9,889 bases of DNA from an uncultured Fibrobacter sp. (GTDB taxonomy: Bacteria > Fibrobacterota > Fibrobacteria > Fibrobacterales > Fibrobacteraceae), in the NCBI RefSeq assembly GCF_937877005.1, contig NZ_CALEFV010000116.1, positions 1-9,889 of the forward strand, read 5' to 3'. The position numbers and the translations under genes were made by a program. A model generated the notes under the pieces. The model was not told where the DNA came from. It made no database searches and was given only the letters and a program-made list of their open reading frames with translations. This document shows, in pieces, positions 5,703 to 9,889 of this stretch; position 1 is the first letter of the stretch; every line of letters starts with the position of its first letter.

Positions 5703-5879
5703 GGCTCTGTCAAGTCAAATCGTTTTTTTTACAAGGCTGCGGAAACACTGCGAAATCGGAACCTGTCGAAATAGCCTAAAAACTATGGTTATGCAGTGAA
5801 TAAATAGCCTTGAATGGGCTTACAGATTCGGGAAAGTTTGCTAGCCGAGGTCGGGCGTACGGATTGGCCTAGCAGAGCC
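5703..5879. repeat. MITE-like intergenic repeat, copy 2 (upstream of FISUMP gene)
   Basis: It starts with GGCTCTGTCAAGTCA (5703-5717). T8 plus ACAAGGCTGCGGAAAC (5723-5746) and TAGCCTAAAAAC (5772-5783) follow, and it ends with GGCCTAGCAGAGCC (5866-5879), a degenerate inverse of its start. Order and overall length (about 177 bp) parallel copy 1. An inner GCTAG...CTAGC stem lies near the right end. Together with the extra end motif at 5880-5900 it fills most of the 318-bp gap between the FISUMP and LamG genes. No gene is visible in that gap. Confidence 0.55.
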
Positions 5880-5900
5880 TTTTTACGAACTCTGTCAAGT
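5880..5900. repeat. Solo copy of the repeat end motif
   Basis: These 21 bases are identical to 4138-4158, including ACGAACTCTGTCAAG. They lie directly against the right end of copy 2. On the minus strand they contain TTGACA followed by the same spacer start as the ruvA promoter, but the downstream -10 (TGCTAG at 18 nt) is poor. A long-leader promoter for the FISUMP gene is therefore possible but unproven. Confidence 0.6.
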
Positions 5901-5908
5901 TTTTTTTG

Positions 5909-5948
5909 AAAAAATGACGAATCTGATGCTTTTTTAGGGAAATCTGTC
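5909..5948 (-). terminator. Candidate terminator of the LamG lipoprotein operon
   Basis: On the minus strand GACAGATTT (5940-5948) can pair with AGATTCGTC (5916-5924) using one mismatch and two G-T pairs, and the stem is followed by ATTTTTT. It lies just past the LamG stop codon. The stem is weak and AT-rich, so confidence is modest. Confidence 0.4.
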
Positions 5949-5950
5949 GT

Positions 5951-7342
5951 TTATGGCTTTAGTTTCTCGTATTGAACCTTAATCCATTCGGGGCTGCGGG
6001 CGAACGATTCTATCCAGATTTCATCGAGCGGGCCGTTCCAGGTCTCGGTTTTGATTTCGTCGCCGCCTATACGGAAGGGAACGCCGTGGTTCAGTTCGTT
6101 CGGCACGAACTCACCTGCAAATTCGGTACCGTCGCTACCCGTAATCGCCACAGGTTTGCCGTTCACATACATACTTACGTGATGGTTCTTGGAAACAAGT
6201 ACAAGGAATGTCCACTCGCCGACAGGCACCGATGTCGAATCGCCGAAGTATACAGCTTCCGGCCAACCCGGCATACTCTTCATCACGGCAAATGTCCCGC
6301 TATTCACCTCGTAGTGCCACTGGAACCTTGACGTAGAATCGCTCCAGTAGGCGCGCTGGCTAAACAGGACCTGGTGCTCGCCGTTGGGGCCGTCCCACTT
6401 GGTCCAGAGCGAAAGTGTAAAGTCGCCACCCGTGGGGTCAAGCGTGTCGAGGTCGATAAACTGCCCGGGTTCCAGGAATACAGCCTTGCCGCTAATTCCC
6501 TCCACATAGTTTATGTTGCCTGCAACGGAAGAATCGTGGTTGAGCACCTTGATGTCGCCATCCATGTGGAGGGCGATGTCTATTTCGAGGTCGTTGGGGA
6601 GATATTCCTGTGAAGAATCGGGGAGCGAATAAGAGAATTTGTAGTAATCTGCTATGACGTCCATGTCGTTGCTCGTAAGCCATTCTCCGTTTACTTCTAG
6701 CTCGGGCAACTTGAGCGTGTCCCTTGATTCAAGGGTGGTGAATTCAAATTTTGCGATGGCTGAATCGTCCTGCACGAACACGAGGTCCATCTGAACGCCT
6801 GCCGGGATGGAATCGAACGCAAATGTGCCGTCCTTGCCGATGGGCGAGCGCAAGTGCGTTCCTGGAATGCGCATGTAACCGGAGGTCGCTCCGGCAATTT
6901 TCCCGCTTACCGTCTTGTGAGGGCCGATGCAGATTGTATCCTTCTTTACGTAGGAAAGTCCGTCGCCGCGCAGACCGGATTGACCTTCGGATTCCGCGTA
7001 GAATCGTGGCCAGGCGTTTTTTGCCTGTAACGAAGAGATTGGCCCGATTTTGAAGAATCCTGCAGAATCGGCGGTAGTTTCAATTGAATCGGTGATTTCG
7101 TTTGCACTATCCAGGAAGGCGACAACGCGTGCGGCAGGTACTGCGTGTCCTTGTAGATTGTGCACCACGCCTGAAAATATGAGTGAGTCGGAATTGTCGG
7201 CGATTGAATTTCCGATGTCGGTCACACCGCCGGCGACATCTTCGCCGTTGGAACAGGCGAGGACGGCAAAGGTTGCTGCAATGGCAAATGTCCATGTGCT
7301 GCAAAGGATCGGTAGCTTTAAGTAGGCAGCCGAGCGTTTCAT
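5951..7342 (-). CDS. LamG-domain lipoprotein coupled to a TIGR02147 regulator
   Basis: 463 aa. The lipoprotein signal MKRSAAYLKL...FAVLAC places the lipidated Cys at residue 30. VAGGVTDIGNSIA follows the Cys. Residues about 54-105 look like a carboxypeptidase-regulatory-type beta-sandwich (SGVVHNLQGHAVPAARVVAF). A second small sandwich spans about 144-190 (IPGTHLRSPIGKDGTFAFDSIPAG). Residues about 283-460 form a LamG/concanavalin-like jelly roll with FTLSLWTKW, GEWTFLVLV, VSMYVNGKPV and GPLDEIWIESFARS. LamG folds often bind carbohydrate or other surface ligands, so extracellular binding is inferred; no catalytic residues are recognisable. The ATG has a strong GGAGG 7 nt upstream and overlaps the stop of the preceding gene as ATGA, indicating translational coupling. 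The gene ends 318 bp before the FISUMP gene, with a weak terminator in between. Confidence 0.88.
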   Translation of the reverse strand: MKRSAAYLKLPILCSTWTFAIAATFAVLACSNGEDVAGGVTDIGNSIADNSDSLIFSGVVHNLQGHAVPAARVVAFLDSANEITDSIETTADSAGFFKIGPISSLQAKNAWPRFYAESEGQSGLRGDGLSYVKKDTICIGPHKTVSGKIAGATSGYMRIPGTHLRSPIGKDGTFAFDSIPAGVQMDLVFVQDDSAIAKFEFTTLESRDTLKLPELEVNGEWLTSNDMDVIADYYKFSYSLPDSSQEYLPNDLEIDIALHMDGDIKVLNHDSSVAGNINYVEGISGKAVFLEPGQFIDLDTLDPTGGDFTLSLWTKWDGPNGEHQVLFSQRAYWSDSTSRFQWHYEVNSGTFAVMKSMPGWPEAVYFGDSTSVPVGEWTFLVLVSKNHHVSMYVNGKPVAITGSDGTEFAGEFVPNELNHGVPFRIGGDEIKTETWNGPLDEIWIESFARSPEWIKVQYEKLKP

Positions 7343-8184
7343 CTTTCAACCTCCGTTCCGACCTTTTTGCTCATAGGAAATGCGACAAGCATCATTTCGT
7401 AAACTCGTTCCACGTTCAGATCGTTTGCGGCCCGCGCAATAATCTTCTTGCGCGCCTCTTCCAATATGTCAACTGCGTAATTATAGGAACTTTCGCTCAT
7501 GGCGAGCGTCGTGAAGGCGGCAAACCGTTCTTCCTTCGGCATCGATTCAACCGCGCCTATCGCATGTTGTACATATTCGCGACGAATCTTCCGCAGTGCA
7601 ATTGGCGGAATTTCTGTGGCATCGAGCATTTGAGACGTATGCTCGTAATGTTCGCCTTCTTTTTTCAAAAGCCCCCATTCCAGCAGGTTCTTCACCGCCT
7701 CGCGAGCATCTTCCGTCGTAATCTGCGGTGTGAGCGAGCGGGCGAGTGTTCGAAAGTCGCCTTTCCAGTCCGATTCCACGGCAAGTTCGCGTACCACCGG
7801 GTAGTACCACTTGCTAAAGTACGCCTGTTCGCGCGTCGTCACGTGCGTGAACTCTATTTGCTTGCGAATCTGCAGGATTTGTTCCCACGCCTGGTCGCGT
7901 TCGTTCACCTGCTGCGCCTGATTGTACTGCACCAGCGCCTCGAAGTATTCCTTTTGCAAGGGCTCGAAATCCATGGCCTTTGCAATCTTCTCGATGGACT
8001 TGGGCGTTAGATTGAACCGCCCTCGGATTACGTTCAGACAGTACGACGAACTGCTGAAGCCCGCTTTCGCCGCAAAAAAGCGATGTGAAAACACTGCGCG
8101 CAGCTTCTTCTGCTCGTCGAAATAGTCCTGCATGAACTTGCGGAAGTCGTCGTAGTCAAACAGATGTTCCAGTGCGATACTCAT
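7339..8184 (-). CDS. TIGR02147-family (DUF4423-like) putative transcriptional regulator
   Basis: 281 aa, cytoplasmic (no signal peptide or membrane segment). The N-terminus FDYDDFRKFMQDYFDEQKK and the segment FSHRFFAAKAGFSSSSYCLNVIRGRFNLTPKSIEKIAKAM (about 32-71) match the start and Xre-like helix-turn-helix region of Fibrobacter TIGR02147 proteins. The C-terminal part (about 95-270) is helical, with the family-like motif LLEWGLLKKEGEHY (168-180). A regulatory role is inferred from the HTH; no target is known. The stop overlaps the LamG lipoprotein start (ATGA), so the two are an operon. Upstream lies a candidate promoter with TTTGTGTA repeats, suggesting autoregulation. The start at 8184 fits the family, although the purine-rich stretch sits only 2 nt from the ATG, so initiation may be leaderless or weak. 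Confidence 0.85.
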   Translation of the reverse strand: MSIALEHLFDYDDFRKFMQDYFDEQKKLRAVFSHRFFAAKAGFSSSSYCLNVIRGRFNLTPKSIEKIAKAMDFEPLQKEYFEALVQYNQAQQVNERDQAWEQILQIRKQIEFTHVTTREQAYFSKWYYPVVRELAVESDWKGDFRTLARSLTPQITTEDAREAVKNLLEWGLLKKEGEHYEHTSQMLDATEIPPIALRKIRREYVQHAIGAVESMPKEERFAAFTTLAMSESSYNYAVDILEEARKKIIARAANDLNVERVYEMMLVAFPMSKKVGTEVER

Positions 8185-8192
8185 TGCCTTTT

Positions 8193-8221
8193 AAGATAGA
8201 TAATTTTTACACAAAAATCAA
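8193..8221 (-). promoter_or_regulatory. Candidate promoter of the TIGR02147-LamG operon
   Basis: On the minus strand TTGATT (8216-8221) and TATCTT (8193-8198) are separated by exactly 17 bp. The spacer contains one TTTGTGTA half-site (8209-8216). Transcription would start only a few bases before the ATG at 8184, giving a very short or absent leader. Confidence 0.45.
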
Positions 8222-8279
8222 TAAATTTTGCAGATTTATTTAAAAACTTTGTTGTTTGTGTATAAAATATTACACAAAA
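8207..8279. promoter_or_regulatory. Operator-like cluster of three TTTGTGTA half-sites
   Basis: TTTGTGTA (8255-8262) and TACACAAA (8271-8278) form an 8-bp perfect inverted repeat with an 8-bp AT centre. A third site, TTACACAAAA (8207-8216), repeats 8270-8279 exactly over 10 bases, 63 bp away (six helical turns). The third site overlaps the candidate promoter of the regulator. The arrangement is typical of a dimer operator plus auxiliary half-site; the natural candidate ligand is the adjacent HTH protein. Confidence 0.5.
8220..8240. repeat. AT-rich inverted repeat in the divergent promoter region
   Basis: AATAAAT (8220-8226) and ATTTATT (8234-8240) are perfect inverted repeats around TTTGCAG. 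It lies between the outer TTTGTGTA sites, just upstream of the candidate -35. It may be part of the operator array or simply AT-rich background. Confidence 0.3.
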
Positions 8280-8389
8280 GCTGGCGCAAAAGGGCGTTTT
8301 ACACGCTTGCAACACGGAATCTTTTCTGATGGAAATCGCAAACCTAGGAATCGGTGAAGTGATAATCTATTTCTTGCATAGCACAAATC

Positions 8390-8394
8390 AGGAG
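8390..8394 (+). promoter_or_regulatory. Ribosome binding site of the secreted HExxH protein
   Basis: AGGAG lies 7 nt upstream of the ATG at 8402 and sets the start. A GATAAT -10-like sequence is present at 8361-8366, but no acceptable -35 precedes it. Confidence 0.75.
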
Positions 8395-8401
8395 TGTGTT
8401 T

Positions 8402-9889
8402 ATGCAGAAAAAGTGTATGGGATGGATTGCCGCGGCAGCGCTCGCGGCGGGAATGGGTTCGGCCGCATGGGCGGCAAACGGCGACGCCTACACGTGGCCC
8501 GCTTACCGCTCAGACCTGGATTACGACACCAAGTCGAATCTGGGCGAAATTAAGCCGCCCACAAAGTTCAACAATAACTGTTCGGGCGTGACTGGCAAGA
8601 AAGCCGGCAAGTGGTGGGCTTTTTACTGGGGCAAGGACCGCGACAGCCGCATTACCGATGTGACTATTGACAGCATCCTCAAGAAGTACGATACCGATTT
8701 TGAATACCTCTACGACGTGATGGGCTGGGCCCCGGACGCACAGGCGCAAGACGGGCAATACAGTGCCGTGTATTACTACGGCTCGGGCACGTGCGCGGGC
8801 GGCGCAAAGACCGACACCACCGGCGGATGGCAGACATGGGTCGCGGGCTACACGGCTGTAGCGGCGTCGTTCTACCCGCTGTACAGTTTCAACACGAGCT
8901 GTCCCTACCGCGATCGCGTGGCGCAGATGGACGCTATGATACACGAGGGCATTCACTCGATGACGAACGGCTACCCCGGAGCGAAGGAAGCGCACTGGTT
9001 CCAGGAGGCGGGGAACACGTGGATTCAGCAGGACATGTTCAGCCACCGCGAAGGCGTCTATAGCGGCATGGGATTCTTGAACGCGGCGACGGTGATCGCG
9101 CCCTTCATGCCCATCGAATGCTACTCGGGCTGGCTCATCGACGGTACCTTCGGCGGCCCTGGCGCTCAGGGCGTTACCGGCAAGAACCAGCGCTACCTTC
9201 TGGGTGGCGCGCAGTACAGCAACATATTCCCCACGTTCATGGGAACTTGGCTCGGTACGGGGTCCGTGCGCTGGGTGTACGGGCACGCCTACGGCAAGAC
9301 GACCTACCTGCTCGAAACCTACGGGCTCGACATCGGCCTCGGAGACGAGGGAGTGCGCAGGCTCATCACCGAATTCCGCGCAAGGCTCGCCATGCTCGAC
9401 ATGAAAAAATGGTCCAACGAAATCAAGGCGCTCCTGAACAACAATTTCGGCGGCGATACCTACTGGGAACAGGACATGTGGGACAACAACAGGAAAAGCT
9501 ACACCTGGAAAATGACTCCCTACCAGAGCGTAACCGTAAGCAACGGAGACTGGGTGCCGAACCAGGAAACGACTCCGGGCTGGTCGGGCTCGAACGTAAT
9601 CCCGCTCAAGCTCAAGGACGGCGCGACGCAGATCAGCATGACGCTCTACCCGAACGGCTCACACTCCACGAACGACAACATGCGACTGGTGCTCGCCTAC
9701 CGCGCCACGGACGGTACGCCCGTGTACAGCGAACCCGTGAAGGGCAACGAGACCGCAATCCTCAAGATAGCGAAGACCCCGAGCACCACGGGTGGAAGCA
9801 AGATGGCATTTGCCATCGTGGTGAATACCGACTACAACTACTCGAAGAACCCCGACATGCGCACCTACCACTACGATTACCGCCTCAAG
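8402..9889 (+). CDS. Secreted DUF6055-like protein with HEGIH metallopeptidase-type motif (3' end outside window)
   Basis: An uninterrupted frame of 496 codons runs to the right edge with no stop, so the protein is longer. The N-terminus MQKKCMGWIAAAALAAGMG...AWA is a Sec signal peptide, probably cleaved after residue 24. The mature region is rich in Trp, Tyr and Gly, with several cysteines (for example in FNNNCSGV, GSGTCAGG and NTSCPYRD). HEGIH at residues 181-185 matches HExxH. Glu202 in HWFQEAGNTW, 16 residues after the second His, resembles the third zinc ligand of gluzincin peptidases. From about residue 380 it looks like a beta-rich accessory domain. Overall it resembles the DUF6055 group of secreted Fibrobacter proteins; that name is from memory and the peptidase activity is inference. 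It is divergent from the TIGR02147 operon and shares its 217-bp upstream region. Confidence 0.85.
   Translation, partial: MQKKCMGWIAAAALAAGMGSAAWAANGDAYTWPAYRSDLDYDTKSNLGEIKPPTKFNNNCSGVTGKKAGKWWAFYWGKDRDSRITDVTIDSILKKYDTDFEYLYDVMGWAPDAQAQDGQYSAVYYYGSGTCAGGAKTDTTGGWQTWVAGYTAVAASFYPLYSFNTSCPYRDRVAQMDAMIHEGIHSMTNGYPGAKEAHWFQEAGNTWIQQDMFSHREGVYSGMGFLNAATVIAPFMPIECYSGWLIDGTFGGPGAQGVTGKNQRYLLGGAQYSNIFPTFMGTWLGTGSVRWVYGHAYGKTTYLLETYGLDIGLGDEGVRRLITEFRARLAMLDMKKWSNEIKALLNNNFGGDTYWEQDMWDNNRKSYTWKMTPYQSVTVSNGDWVPNQETTPGWSGSNVIPLKLKDGATQISMTLYPNGSHSTNDNMRLVLAYRATDGTPVYSEPVKGNETAILKIAKTPSTTGGSKMAFAIVVNTDYNYSKNPDMRTYHYDYRLK

Noticed and set aside
5784..5884. Small RNA ending at the GCC-TTTTT at 5877-5884 on the plus strand
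   Set aside because: The stem GCTAG/CTAGC is short and bulged, no promoter is evident, and the T-run is part of the repeated end motif also found at 4138.
8510..9286. Long minus-strand open frame (258 codons)
   Set aside because: It is antisense to the plus-strand secreted protein, which has a signal peptide, a strong SD, the HEGIH motif and 496 open codons. The antisense frame shows no recognisable family.

Overview
The window looks like a chromosomal segment from a Fibrobacter-type bacterium (Fibrobacterota). This is inferred from lineage-typical families: a FISUMP-domain lipoprotein (Fibrobacter succinogenes major paralogous domain) with a long poly-serine linker, a TIGR02147-type HTH protein coupled to a LamG lipoprotein, and a large secreted protein resembling Fibrobacter DUF6055 proteins. 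No rRNA, tRNA, CRISPR array or transposase gene was seen.

Layout, left to right. Positions 1-66 hold the last codons of an Ala/Lys-rich plus-strand gene. It faces metG (212-2281, minus), with hairpins, two of them terminator-like, between them. The minus strand then carries, in transcription order from right to left: the TIGR02147 protein (7339-8184), a LamG lipoprotein coupled to it by an ATGA overlap (5951-7342), a FISUMP lipoprotein (4355-5632), ruvA (3478-4086), ruvB (2360-3403) and metG. RuvA and RuvB form the Holliday-junction branch-migration motor and MetG charges tRNA-Met; these are housekeeping genes. The three genes to their right are surface or regulatory accessory genes. From 8402 a divergent plus-strand gene encodes a secreted protein with an HEGIH (HExxH) motif and runs off the right edge.

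The most unusual content is in the repeats. The FISUMP gene is bracketed by two related AT-rich blocks of about 170-180 bp (4138-4314 and 5703-5900). They share terminal motifs GGCTCTGTCAAG / CTTGACAGAGCC, a T8-ACAAGGCTGCGG block and TAGCCTAAAAAC, so they look like degenerate MITE-like elements. One end supplies the best promoter candidate for ruvA. Inside the FISUMP coding sequence sit at least two, probably three, in-frame pieces of palindromic repeat: one within the signal peptide, one in the Ser linker (bringing a G9 homopolymer into the reading frame), and one probable copy in the FISUMP domain. Another hairpin repeat lies between ruvA and ruvB.

The divergent region 8185-8401 carries three copies of a TTTGTGTA half-site. 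Two form a palindrome, and the third lies in the spacer of a candidate promoter for the TIGR02147 gene. This suggests an autoregulated regulator-lipoprotein operon next to a secreted putative metallopeptidase.
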